DNA of 64,000 bases from Diplonema japonicum (Eukaryota > Euglenozoa > Diplonemea > Diplonemida > Diplonemidae): assembly GCA_964019335.1 (NCBI GenBank), contig OZ025759.1, positions 144,001-208,000 on the forward strand, read 5' to 3'. How positions within the stretch are numbered: the stretch's first letter is position 1; each line of letters opens with the position of its first letter. Below the pieces are notes generated by a model. The model did not search any database and had not been told where the DNA came from. It saw only the letters and a program-made list of their open reading frames with translations. The translations under genes and the position numbers were made by a program. Shown piece after piece: positions 21,019 to 30,523 of this stretch.

Positions 21019-21198
21019 TATTACACACCACACTGCAGGGCCCGCATCCTTATGTCTCCAAATAACAAGGTAGATGCGACCTACGCTCCTGCAGATGTCC
21101 AAGCCATGCGGGATCATATCACACTCGCCAACTCTAGGAAGCTGCTCGCTTCGGAAATTACAGGGCTGCAGTTTGTTGTCGATACTTGCAAGGGTTGA
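16588..21198 (+). CDS. soluble-adenylyl-cyclase-like protein (class III cyclase + P-loop NTPase)
   Basis: Three exons (16588-18794, 18828-20936, 21039-21198) encode 1491 residues, close to the size of mammalian sAC/ADCY10. Cyclase domain 1 spans about residues 40-235 and keeps both metal-binding aspartates (D52 in FLDVTGFS, D102 in FSGDALLVMW). Domain 2 (about 285-480) has a degenerate first metal motif (VFIKLRSI) but keeps VLGDGVNLAARLM, so catalysis would use a C1/C2 pair as in sAC. A Ser-rich linker leads to a P-loop NTPase: Walker A GTTQTGKTS (K620), and Walker B IVLLVDDIQYVD completed only after removing intron 1. The C-terminal half is helical-repeat-like. cAMP synthesis, perhaps bicarbonate-regulated and flagellar, is inferred from the family. 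The apparent poly-Phe run near the end is intron 2. Confidence 0.88.
18795..18827 (+). other. spliceosomal intron, 33 nt
   Basis: gtatgc...cactcag. Splicing joins EKQD to RPIVLLVDD (phase 2) and completes the Walker B motif; unspliced reading stops at 18802-18804. Confidence 0.92.
20937..21038 (+). other. spliceosomal intron, 102 nt, containing a 70-nt T run
   Basis: gtatgcgaagc, then T70 (20948-21017), then a purine-poor tail ending in actgcag. It is a multiple of three with no stop, so it reads through as poly-Phe. Splicing joins WRAT to ARILMSPNN. It has the same donor and acceptor as the other introns in this window. Confidence 0.85.
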
Positions 21199-21443
21199 CC
21201 AAAAAAAAAAAAAGTTCTTTTGCATACATTAACGCAAGAATGTATTTTCCCCTAGTGACACAGCGCCCTTTTACAGAAATCCTTTTTTTTTCTAGTCCGA
21301 GCCGCGCGGACACTTCACAAACAAAAGAAGGAAAGTCTTTTTTTTTTTTTTTTTTTTTGTTCTATTTTTTTTTCCCTCCGTTTTTTTTATCTATTCTTGC
21401 AAAAAGAAAAAAGGGATTCTCTCTCGCTTCCTTTTTCTTCTCT

Positions 21444-21477
<34 letters not shown>

Positions 21478-21990
21478 CCCTCTTTAATGTATCGATTTTG
21501 TGTCTTTTTACTTTATCTTCTTCTTTCTTTTTTCAGGCGTCCTGCCACATACCGCAGGTACCCTTAAATGTCTCTTTTTTTTTTTTTTTTGTTTCCCGTC
21601 TCCCTTCACTCTGAAGGCAGTGTTAACCCGTATAGTGTTCCCGGCACTTTATATTGTTGCTCGAGCACGGGTCTCTGCTACACGGTGATATGTTTAAAAA
21701 GAAAAAAAAAAAAAAGAAAAGAAAAAGAAAATCGATACACGAAAAAAAAGAAGAAAAAAAAAAAAAGAAAATGAAAAAAAGAAAAAGTGAAAAAAATCAG
21801 GAAAGTTCCGTTTTTCTTTTTTTTTCGTTTTTGTTTCCCCCCCCCCCTTTTTTTACGTATTGCTCTTTTCTTTTTTTTTTTTCTTCTTTAGGTTCTTTTT
21901 CACATTCTTTTCATTTCATCTTACTCCCCTCCACCCCTTCTGTATTGAGTACCTCCCCCTCCCTCGCTTTTTCACACTCTCCACAAGACA
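21199..21990 (+). other. intergenic region rich in T and A homopolymers
   Basis: Successive T runs (for example 21340-21358 and 21448-21477) and A-rich tracts (21700-21790), ending in a CT-rich tract and ctctccacaag before the next ATG. Frames here encode only poly-Phe or poly-Lys and are not credible genes. Confidence 0.6.
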
Positions 21991-22734
21991 ATGAACGAGC
22001 GCACTGTGCATGCTGTGTGTTTCGATCTTGACGACACACTATGGGATATAATGCCGGCGATTCAAAGAGCAGAGGAAGTGGTGGCAAAATGGATAGCAGA
22101 CCGGCTGGGGGAAAGTGTTGCCCAGGTATTTACAAACGAGGAGCGGTACAAGAGCATGCGAACTGAAGTACACAATGAACACACCGAACTGCTGAAAGCC
22201 TGCAGGCTTAAGGAGGTACGCCGCGCCATCATCAAGGAAGGCTTGACACGTGGGGGGTACACGAAAGACGATCTAGAACCCATCGTGGACGAAGCACTTG
22301 GACACTACCTGCGCATGAGAAGCACGTTGGATCTGTTCCCCAGCTGCATAGAGATGCTAGACGAGCTGTCGGAAAGGTACACACTGGGTGCCATCACGAA
22401 TGGGAATGCGGACCTCGACTTGGTCGGCATTCAAAAGTATTTCTCGTGCCACGTGGCTGCCTTCCACCCTGGCATGAAGCCCAAGCCACACTTTGACATG
22501 TTTCACGAGGCATCCAACGTCTTAGACACCCCCCTCCACAGCATCATCATGGTGGGCGACAGCATCGCGAATGACATTGAACCCGCCCTCGCCCTCGGTA
22601 TGCGGGCTGTCTATGTTGATGTTAAGTCACCTAACACGGTGACCCCCCCGCTTGGCGTCCCCTCTGTCTCCCACCTCCGCGACCTGCCTGGCGTTATCGA
22701 AACGCTCGTCAAGCAGAACCCCCCCGGTGTTTAG
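21991..22734 (+). CDS. HAD-superfamily phosphatase, YigB/YjjG-like
   Basis: 247 residues. Motif I is FDLDDTLWD (nucleophile D12, acid/base D14), followed by a helical cap domain (about 25-110); motif II is AITNGNAD (Thr in the ITNG context); motif III is the Lys in GMKPKPHFDMF; and motif IV is MVGDSIANDIEPALALGM. The DLDDTLWD start and ITNGNAD motif resemble the YigB-type group (FMN or sugar-phosphate hydrolases) more than phosphoserine phosphatases, but the substrate cannot be read from sequence. The ATG is 3 nt after a ctccacaag acceptor candidate. The C-terminus ends in a stop just before the dispersed repeat region. Confidence 0.8.
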   Translation: MNERTVHAVCFDLDDTLWDIMPAIQRAEEVVAKWIADRLGESVAQVFTNEERYKSMRTEVHNEHTELLKACRLKEVRRAIIKEGLTRGGYTKDDLEPIVDEALGHYLRMRSTLDLFPSCIEMLDELSERYTLGAITNGNADLDLVGIQKYFSCHVAAFHPGMKPKPHFDMFHEASNVLDTPLHSIIMVGDSIANDIEPALALGMRAVYVDVKSPNTVTPPLGVPSVSHLRDLPGVIETLVKQNPPGV

Positions 22735-23231
22735 CTGTTTCTTTTTCCAGAAATGTGCAGAGAAAGGGGGTACTGAGGGTGCATACCTTGCGACATATGA
22801 GGGGCCCGACGGCACACGGCTACGACAGGAGACCACTCTTCTCCTCGAGCCAAACAGCCCCTTACCTAGCACGACTCCATGTAATGTTCCTCGCCCAGAT
22901 GCCGTCCATCTCATGCGACAAACAGCCACCGCAGGCACCAGACAGCAACCGCAGATCGGTGACCGAATAGTGTGAATTTCTACTTGAACAGTGAGCCCAT
23001 CCACACTGAAACTTTAACTTTTTTTTTTCTCTTTTCTTTTTGTGTATGAAACGGAAAGAGTGCGTGATGCCGCCCTCTCCTGGTGTAGGGAGGGTGTAGG
23101 GTGTAGGGTATCCTCCGCATGCCTCTTGCACACATGGTGCTTCTTGCAGCATCGCACAAGCGACGAACACTTCGCTTTAACTTTCGAATTTTTGTTGTTT
23201 TTTGCATCCACAACAAACAGGCGGCCACAAA
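22735..23231 (+). other. intergenic region holding a dispersed repeat copy
   Basis: Contains copy A of a roughly 155-bp repeat (listed separately), a T-rich run and the acceptor tract of the polycystin gene (acaaacag ending at 23220). Overlapping frames here are not supported as genes. Confidence 0.5.
22861..23018 (+). repeat. dispersed intergenic repeat, copy A
   Basis: Strongly similar over about 155 nt to 45831-45985: shared blocks include tagcacgactcca, cagccaccgca, gcaaccgcag and ggtgaccga, then tagtgtgaatttct...gaacagtgag...cacactgaaa. It ends just before a T run. It lies between the HAD and polycystin genes. Confidence 0.85.
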
Positions 23232-25940
23232 ATGCCGATTTCAAAAAAGATTGAAATGGTGGAGGAAGAGGACGACGTGCAGATCGCTGATAGTTATTTT
23301 AAGAAGCGGGAAGACAACAAAGAAGGCGGTTCGAAGGAGGAAGTGAACGACGGGGCAGAGAAGCCGGAGGAGGAAGCACAAGAAGAAGAAAAGGTGGACG
23401 AGTGCCAAGCGAACATAGGGGTCCCGGTAGAGAACGTGTTGACGCACTTGAAGTACCGCACGCACTCCTCGCAGCTGTGCTTCGATTTCATCGTGTACAT
23501 ACCATTCCTCGTCATGTTCATCTTGTTCTTCCTGAACGGGAGGGATGTTACGGGAAACTACTATGTGGTGCGGGTGCTGAAGGATAAGCTGATGGGGAAT
23601 GAGATACCCACGGAGCACATCGACAAGCATTACGTGGACATGGCGAACGCGTACGACTGGGGGAGGTGGGCAACTTACGTGATGATCCCCAACTTGTGGG
23701 ACTGCGCTCAAAACAATGAGAATTTCTTGCAGCTCATAGCACAGGGACAGAACTACCTTCTGGGGTCTCTGCGGATACGAACGCACAGGGTGACGAACAC
23801 GTCGTGCAGCGTGAACGACCACATGTTCAACGATGACGGCGTAGCATGCTACGGGACGTGGACGCGGGGCGATTCTGAGACAGCGGACAGGTTCAACGTG
23901 CCGAACCCCCTGCACTACCCCGACCTCGACATCGTGACCACCGACTCCTCAGGTCTGTCCTACGAAGCGAACTGGCCCGTCACAGACGCTATCCTCAGCA
24001 ACCTTACCTTCCGGTACAACAGCACTACCTTGGACCTCTTCAACACCACAGTCGAGGGCAGCTTGCAGGGCTTCACAGCATATTCACTGCGATTTCCTAC
24101 CACAATAAGTTTTGATGAGTATGTAGTAGTGCCGCGGCAGAGATCTCTCGCGACACCTGTACATTGGTCGCTTTTCGCTGACAGTTCGGGCACTTGGACC
24201 TTGATCGACGAGCAGGACAGCGTCAACGGCACTGCCCCGACAGACGTGATGCTGAACACCACTGTCACAACGTCTGCACTGCAGCTGCGGGTTCACAAGA
24301 TCATCGCCGATGGAATCGTTGACACGGAGGAGAAGCCTTTCTTGTACAAGCACCGATCCTGTGGGTTTGCAGGGCTAACAGGTTACATCTACGGTGATGT
24401 GTCTCTGTACCACTGCGGGGGGTATTCTGTGGACGTGCCCTTCAAGACCTCGTGCAAGGCATCTAGGGACACGGTCAAAATCCTGCAGGCCAACACAGCA
24501 CCCTTTTATGACAACTACGCCACACGATTCTTAGCACTGGAGTTCTTTGTGTACTCTGTACAGGTGAACACCTTTACGTCGGTCAAAATGTTCAGCGAGC
24601 AAGCAGCCTGCGGGTCGTGGGTCAACAAGTGGCAGATAAGAACCTTCGCCGTTTACACAGACGAGCCCCCCATATTAGACAGCATATTTTTCTTGTTCGT
24701 GTTTTACTACTGTTGGCGGTTCGGGGCCGACTGGAAGGCGTACTACCAAGGGTACCCTCCGGGGACGCGTTCCAGCAAAGGCAAGATTCTCCCGTTCATG
24801 TATGTGCCCACCAATGAATTCACACAACCTCAACTGCAGCCTCGAGTTCTGGAACATCCTTGAACTGGGAAACCTCGTGACGTTCATCGTGGTCTTTGCA
24901 ATACAAATCACGTGGATGGTGGAATCGAAAAAGGCTGCGACGGGGTTCCCGTTCCCTCACGTGTACCCTGAAGATCTGGACTATCTGCTGAACCTGTACA
25001 TGATGAAGGTATGTCTTTTGACTGTCTACAACGGTAACAGGTGTACGCCAACGCGGTGAACACAATCATCACGTTTCTGAAGTTCTTGAAGTACGTGAGG
25101 CTGAACAGCAGGTTGAACGTGCTGTCGGCAACGATATCGCTAAAGGCAGGGGACATGATTGCATGTCTTGTCATTTTCGTGTACATTGTCTTCGCATACT
25201 CAATGACGGCTAACGCGCTGTTCGGGTCGGGCATCAACGAGTACAGGACAATAGGGGAGGCGTACTCCACGTTGACGAGGATGCTGCTGGGCGACTTCGA
25301 TTACGACAGTTTGAAGAGGGAGAACATGTACCTGGCTGCGTTTTTCTTCTGGTCGTTCGTCGTGATAGGGTTGTTCCTGTTGTTGAACTTCCTGATCGCC
25401 ATCTTGTCGGAGGGTTTCGCGACGGTGAGTGACAACAGCACGGAGGTGCCCTTGGACGAGCAGTTAACGCGTGCCTGGACAGACATCAAGAGGATGCTAC
25501 GGCCAACAAGATTGATGAACGGGGTTAAGATGTGGGCGAAGGGGCATTCTCGGCACACGCTTCTCATCAGAGCATGCATCAAGATGGAAGACTATCAGAC
25601 ACTGGTCGAGACGGTCAACGTGCCTGGCGACGATGCCGACACACGGAACCTGATCTACCGCTCGGAGCTGCCCGTGTTCATTGGGATGGAAGAGTACGAG
25701 CTGCTGGGGAAGGACTACATCGACGACGTGTGGGATGACGTGCTGTACGACTGGGAGCTGGCACAGAAGAACACCCAGCAGCAGCAGGACACCGAGAACG
25801 TGGAATACGTCAAAAGCGCCGTCGCAGAAGCGTGCAAGGGAGAACTGGCAGACATCGACAACATGTGGCACAAGATGCAGCAGCTCCACGAAGAACTCAA
25901 TAACCTTCACTCCGTTCTACAGACGTCCTTTTCTAAGTAA
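23232..25940 (+). CDS. polycystin-2-like cation channel
   Basis: Exons 23232-24799, 24840-25008 and 25041-25940 give 878 residues. An acidic N-terminus is followed by TM1 at about residues 80-100 (FIVYIPFLVMFILFFL) and then a roughly 350-residue extracellular polycystin (TOP) domain with several N-x-S/T sites and paired Cys. The remaining membrane segments include FFLFVFYYCW, LVTFIVVFAIQITWMV, IACLVIFVYIVFAY and FFFWSFVVIGLFLLL. The pore helix (GEAYSTLTRMLL) leads into the L-G-D selectivity motif (L662-G663-D664), as in PKD2. A C-terminal coiled coil sits at about 840-875. PKD2 channels pass Ca2+/cations and often act in cilia; that role is inferred. The start follows a clear acceptor (acaaacag). 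Confidence 0.9.
24800..24839 (+). other. spliceosomal intron, 40 nt
   Basis: gtatgt...aactgcag. Splicing joins KILPF to ILEFWNILELGN (phase 2) and continues a transmembrane segment. Confidence 0.9.
25009..25040 (+). other. spliceosomal intron, 32 nt
   Basis: gtatgt...ggtaacag, the shortest intron seen here. Splicing joins LYMMK to VYANAVNT in phase 0. Confidence 0.9.
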
Positions 25941-26054
25941 TATGATCCCTTTCTAGGGCTATCCATGATTTTTTTTTTATTTCCCCCTTTTTCTGTTATT
26001 GTCACACCCTTTCCGCGTTATTCGGTTTACCCTTCACCCCTGTCAGGACCCATA

Positions 26055-29000
26055 ATGGGCGGAACGTCGGAAGGGACGCAGCTCGACACCCACAACCCGG
26101 TGACAGGGCTGACATATGTATCTTGGAATCACCTGTCTTTGAAGACAAGGGATCCCTTCGCACCTCTCTTCCGAGGTGATAACGCCAAGGTGATTTACTA
26201 CTTTGCAGTGGTGATCAAAATCAGCCACGTGGTCATTCCGCACCAGCGTGTGGTTATCGTGACACACAGCTCACTCCTGCAGTGCTTACTCAACAGTGAT
26301 GTGACGAGAAGCGTGCCCATTGTGGACATCAAAGAGGTGCTCATTTCGCACGACAACTGGATGGGTATTGTAGTCCCCAAGCAGTGCGACATGCTTTTCA
26401 AACTCAGCTTGCAGCAGGTGAAGTACATGAAACACGTTCTGTCGGTCCTCTACAGCCATCTGAAAGGCGGCGCGACACTAAGCTTCATCGAACTGCGCGA
26501 AGCCTCCAACATCAAAGGGATGCTCCGTTTGAAGAAGCCCGACAAGTGGTCCGTGCAGCTGCCCGAGCTGGTGAGGCGGCGGGATGTCAAACCTCCCAAA
26601 ACGGGTTCCGTTGCACGATCACCAATAGCTCAGTCTCCTGTGTCACCCCAGTCACCGTTTCCCCTGCGGGTGGCTCCTGCAGGTGCCGATTCTCCAATGC
26701 TGTCGCCGAGGAGCCCCCAACCGGTTCCTCAATCTTCGATAGAGAAGCCTGATGAAGGAGCTCCCAAAATGCCATCTCTGGCTCCTGCAGCAGAACCACC
26801 CAAAGAGCCGAGCAGCCCGCAGGCAACTTCTCCTAGGATAACAGCACAAGTGCCTGAGCCTATACCACCGCCATCAGTGCCGCAGAGCACCTTAACGTCG
26901 GACGACACGGACGCTTACCGGAAAAGATTGCGCGAAATACGGGAACACAAGTCGCAGCCACCGGTTAGATCCCCTTCTCCTCCTCTTGTGGAGGGGAAAC
27001 ACAAGACAGGAACCGCTGTGTATACCTTTTACAACAACAAGTGGGTGAAGTGCACTGTGGTCGGTTTCAACGGCCATTTATACACGCTGGCGAGCGAAGA
27101 CGGCACTGTCACGGTTCCAGAGGCACGTGTCCGCCCCTACACAACGCACAAGAAAGGGGATTTCATCAAGTCCATCAAACGGTTGTATAGTGAGCGGGGC
27201 GACGCGATACCATTAGGGGGTGTGGGGACTGTACTTGCTGTGCCTGGAGAGAACACGTCGTCGTGCGCCGTGATCGAGATTGGTGGGTACAGGATCAACG
27301 TTGCACCTGGTGATATCGATGTTTGTGGGAAGCAGGTTCCTGAGTACCAGGTGGGCGACGAGCTAGAGATGCACGATTTGCACAGCTGGAAGCCTTGTGT
27401 TGTGATCAGCAAAGAGGGTGATGCGTACCTCGTGCAAACAGAGGAGTGCGAGCACTTCAAAATCGATGACGTTGACGTGGCCCAGTTCTTGAGGAAGAGG
27501 AAAGTAGTCGAGTCCAGCAACCCATCACCTGCACCCGCTCTTGTACACACATCACCTACACCAGTTTCGCCACCTAAATTAGAGAAAGCACCTGACTCTG
27601 TCCATGTGTCTGCAAAGGATTTCCGAGATCAGCAGTCCGGGACTGCCCCTGCCCATGCCGCTGTCCCTGCGCCTGCGCCTGCGCCTGCGCCTGCACCACC
27701 AGCACTCGTTGCAGCTCTTGTTTCTTCGTCGGTTCCCGCCGCACCTGTTCTTCGCGAGCAATTTTATGAAGACAATCAATTTTCTGCACCCGCTTTGGTT
27801 GAAGCTTCACATGAGATGCTTTCCCCACGGCAGGCGCAACCAACTATGGCGCAGGGGATTGATGTGTCGGCAATGGTGAGCCACAGTGCAGAAGCTGCCC
27901 CTCAGCCACAGGAGCCAATAAAGCAAACCAGTGGGAGGAAAGCTACTGTGCAGAGTAGCATAGAAGCACCAAAGCAGAACCCCAACTTAGTTGATGGCCT
28001 CCCGACCACGTACTCGGATCTGATGGGGAGCTCTCCCGCTCCTGCACCGCTGCCTGCGCATGACGTGGATCGGGCAGTATCGATGCCTGTGAACCAGCAC
28101 AGTGAACGCCGCTCGTTTTCGTACACACCACCCATTCGTTCCTCCAGTGAGCGTGACGATGCAGTGTCAATGGAATTCGCCGCCCGTGTGTTCGATGACT
28201 ACAGCAGGCAGGTGCGCGACCTCCAGAACAGACTGGCGACAGAGCTGCACGACAAGAACGTCATCGGTAGGCTGACGATGGAAAAGGATGTTTTGCTGCA
28301 GAAAATAGAAGTAATCAAGCAGTCACATGACTTGGAAATGCGAGCTATTGACGATATCGACATCGACAACCTGGCCATCGAGGTACTGTCCTTGCACAGC
28401 ATGCCGCCGGAGGGCGTCCAGCAATGGCTGCTGAACACGTTGCTCTTGTCGGAAAAAGCAGCGAATTGTTTCACAGGTTTGGATGGCCCCACGCTCTTCT
28501 CATTGTCAGAGGAGGAAGTGCGGTCCAGAATGCCTGGTAACCCAGAGGCAGCTGCTATGATCTACAACCAGATACACAGCGAGGTGCATGCAGACACGAC
28601 TAATATCAAGTGGATTCTGGGGACAAGAAGGAAACTAGTTGAAGAATTGGCAGCTGGCTACAACCAAGTGAAGACTGTAAGAACATGCTTGAAGAAGGCA
28701 GCCAAAGCACATGGCACCGTGTATGACAAGATTGCTTCAGCTGAGAAATGCACTACGGGAGCTCTCAAAGTGTTAAAGGGCATCTTGTGCAACGGTATCA
28801 CACAGAAAGAGCGGTTGGAAGTTGGGATAACCGGGCTTGGCGGCCCTGCTCAGCAATACGGCACCCTCAGCCCCTTTGAGGAGCGGGTCTTAGCTAGGAT
28901 CAGCAACGAAGGTGTAGTCGCTCCTCGCACAGCGTCAGCATCGCGCACGCCAAGCAGATATCGAAAGTCTCCAAGAAAGTACAGACGGTCGCCATCGCGG

Positions 29001-29129
29001 TCGCAGTCCCCATCCCGTGCCTCAAATAGGTCATATACTCCGTTACAAGCCTTCGGCAGGACAAACCCTTCGGTTTCGCGTTCGCGCACTGTCACACCGC
29101 CCCATCACAGGGGCCTTGCCACTCACTAG
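26055..29129 (+). CDS. large protein with PH-like N-terminus, Tudor/SH3-like region and SAM-like domain
   Basis: 1024 residues, no introns; the ATG is 8 nt after acceptor ctgtcag. Residues 1-150 look like a PH-type beta barrel (KVIYYFAVVIKISHVVIPHQ and a following VDIKEVLISHDNWMGI). Next come a Pro/Ser-rich linker, a segment at about 318-480 with Tudor/SH3-like strands (YNNKWVKCTVVGFNGHLY...VRPY), and an Ala-Pro repeat (PAPAPAPAP). A helix and a SAM-like domain follow at about 772-846 (WLLNTLLLSEKAANCF then LDGPTLFSLSEEEVRSRM). The C-terminal 60 residues are Arg/Ser-rich (SRTPSRYRKSPRKYRRSPS). The combination suggests a scaffold, perhaps membrane- or cytoskeleton-associated, but I do not recognise the family. 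Confidence 0.75.
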   Translation: MGGTSEGTQLDTHNPVTGLTYVSWNHLSLKTRDPFAPLFRGDNAKVIYYFAVVIKISHVVIPHQRVVIVTHSSLLQCLLNSDVTRSVPIVDIKEVLISHDNWMGIVVPKQCDMLFKLSLQQVKYMKHVLSVLYSHLKGGATLSFIELREASNIKGMLRLKKPDKWSVQLPELVRRRDVKPPKTGSVARSPIAQSPVSPQSPFPLRVAPAGADSPMLSPRSPQPVPQSSIEKPDEGAPKMPSLAPAAEPPKEPSSPQATSPRITAQVPEPIPPPSVPQSTLTSDDTDAYRKRLREIREHKSQPPVRSPSPPLVEGKHKTGTAVYTFYNNKWVKCTVVGFNGHLYTLASEDGTVTVPEARVRPYTTHKKGDFIKSIKRLYSERGDAIPLGGVGTVLAVPGENTSSCAVIEIGGYRINVAPGDIDVCGKQVPEYQVGDELEMHDLHSWKPCVVISKEGDAYLVQTEECEHFKIDDVDVAQFLRKRKVVESSNPSPAPALVHTSPTPVSPPKLEKAPDSVHVSAKDFRDQQSGTAPAHAAVPAPAPAPAPAPPALVAALVSSSVPAAPVLREQFYEDNQFSAPALVEASHEMLSPRQAQPTMAQGIDVSAMVSHSAEAAPQPQEPIKQTSGRKATVQSSIEAPKQNPNLVDGLPTTYSDLMGSSPAPAPLPAHDVDRAVSMPVNQHSERRSFSYTPPIRSSSERDDAVSMEFAARVFDDYSRQVRDLQNRLATELHDKNVIGRLTMEKDVLLQKIEVIKQSHDLEMRAIDDIDIDNLAIEVLSLHSMPPEGVQQWLLNTLLLSEKAANCFTGLDGPTLFSLSEEEVRSRMPGNPEAAAMIYNQIHSEVHADTTNIKWILGTRRKLVEELAAGYNQVKTVRTCLKKAAKAHGTVYDKIASAEKCTTGALKVLKGILCNGITQKERLEVGITGLGGPAQQYGTLSPFEERVLARISNEGVVAPRTASASRTPSRYRKSPRKYRRSPSRSQSPSRASNRSYTPLQAFGRTNPSVSRSRTVTPPHHRGLATH

Positions 29130-29221
29130 TTGTTGTTATAGATACATAGAAAAAAAAAAAAAGAAAAAAAAAACCTTTTTGTATTTTTTGCCCTCAACCC
29201 AGCCACACAGGTACCGGTAAA

Positions 29222-30302
29222 ATGGATCTCAGCCTTGACCGCATGAACATCGAGACCCCGTCGACGGGGCCTTCGATGTCTCCCAACACCGTTCCTTCGC
29301 AGGACTTCGATGCCTCGATCATCTCAAGAGAGGGTTGGGAAGACGAACAGGGGAGGGACGAGGGTGTGATTGGAGAGCTGCTCTCAGCCATCCAGAAGGA
29401 CATGATGCCGAGGGTTGTGTTGTCACAAGCTGACGGTGTGAGTGTTGAGTACTGCAGGTCAGTCATACTCCCGCTGCTGTGTCACACCAAAGAAGTCAGG
29501 GAGCTCATCCTTGTGGATCTCTTGAGCGACGAAGTTGTGACAGATGCTTGCGCAGTGCTCATGAACACACCCACCATCACGTCCTTGGTGTTGGTCAACT
29601 CCTCTGTGGGAGATGGGATCACACTGTCAGGAATGTCATCCCTCTGCTCACTCCTGTACAGCAGCCAGACACTGGAATCCCTATCGCTGATGAGCTGCCT
29701 GCATACCATAGTCGGTGACGCACTCAAGATGTTGGGAGAGGCCGTCACCTTCTCACAGTCACTAAGGCGCCTGAACCTCGAGGCCAACAACATTCAGGAC
29801 AACGACTTCCTCCCGTTGGCACAGGGTCTGGCCTCCCAGCGCACACTTCTGCAGCTGTGCTTGGACAACAACTCGCTGCACTACCACGGGATGGGCATGA
29901 TGAGCGAAGTGATGGGCTACAACGACGTGCTGCAGGCGGTGTCGCTGAACGGGAACCTCATCAGAGTACCCACCGACCTCTGGGAGGGGTACTACGTCTT
30001 CGAGCAGTGCCAGGTAAACAGGTATGCAGAATCTGACTTAAATATAACAACGCAACAGGGAACTTGCACGTCTGGGGCCTTATTCTGTAGCAGCTCACAG
30101 CAATTGGCCCTCTTTGTGGAGGAGGAAGGTGAAGAAGTTGTGGTACGTACAGAGCAAATCTAAAAAGGCCGCAAAAGGAGAGTGGGAATCTGTCCTGCAG
30201 TGGTTGAACCCCAGAGGCTACGTGGAGCAAAAGGTCAAGTTGTGGATGAAACTCGAGAATCAAGCAACGCAGCCTGCCCCGCAGATCTGGAGACATACAT
30301 AA
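29222..30302 (+). CDS. leucine-rich-repeat protein
   Basis: Two exons (29222-30021, 30059-30302), 347 residues. Residues about 75-250 contain LRR units of the ribonuclease-inhibitor type (LRRLNLEANNIQDNDFLPLA, LLQLCLDNNSLHYHG, LQAVSLNGNLI). Removing the intron replaces a short, unlikely tail with a basic Trp-rich C-terminus (WRRKVKKLWYVQSKSKKAAK, then EWESVLQWLNPRGYVEQKV), which reads as real protein. No domain can be assigned to that tail. LRR proteins of this class act in protein-protein contacts; no partner can be inferred. The ATG is 11 nt after acceptor agccacacag. Confidence 0.8.
30022..30058 (+). other. spliceosomal intron, 37 nt
   Basis: gtatgc...cgcaacag with a branch-like ctgac. 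Splicing joins QVN to RELARLGPYS in phase 2; the unspliced frame stops at 30161-30163. Confidence 0.85.
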
Positions 30303-30523
30303 AAAAAAAAAGGAAAAGAAAACAAAGAATACAAGTAGACAATAAGAAACTGTTAACGTAGATAAGCCTATAGACCTGGACAGCAATAGATGGACCGCTA
30401 CTCTTGCTATGCTTTCTAATGCGGTTTGTGCAGTGAGATTTTAGATTTGCCCTCCCTAGTTGAACAGTAGCTTTGCGTGTTCACGTGATCAAGCACACAG
30501 GTAACAAAAAAGAAAAGAAAGCC

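Noticed and set aside
21186-22031. Several + strand frames with poly-Phe, poly-Lys and Ser
   Set aside because: They are translations of homopolymer tracts upstream of the HAD gene.
22652-22975. 107-codon + strand frame covering dispersed repeat copy A
   Set aside because: A similar ending exists in copy B (an RTATA...QPQ.GDR-type end), which was tempting as a conserved peptide, but the frames differ upstream and overlap the HAD gene's 3' end.
23241-23915. 224-codon minus-strand frame opposite the polycystin gene
   Set aside because: The sense strand encodes recognisable channel domains and introns; the antisense frame is His/Val/Arg-biased, as expected of a shadow.
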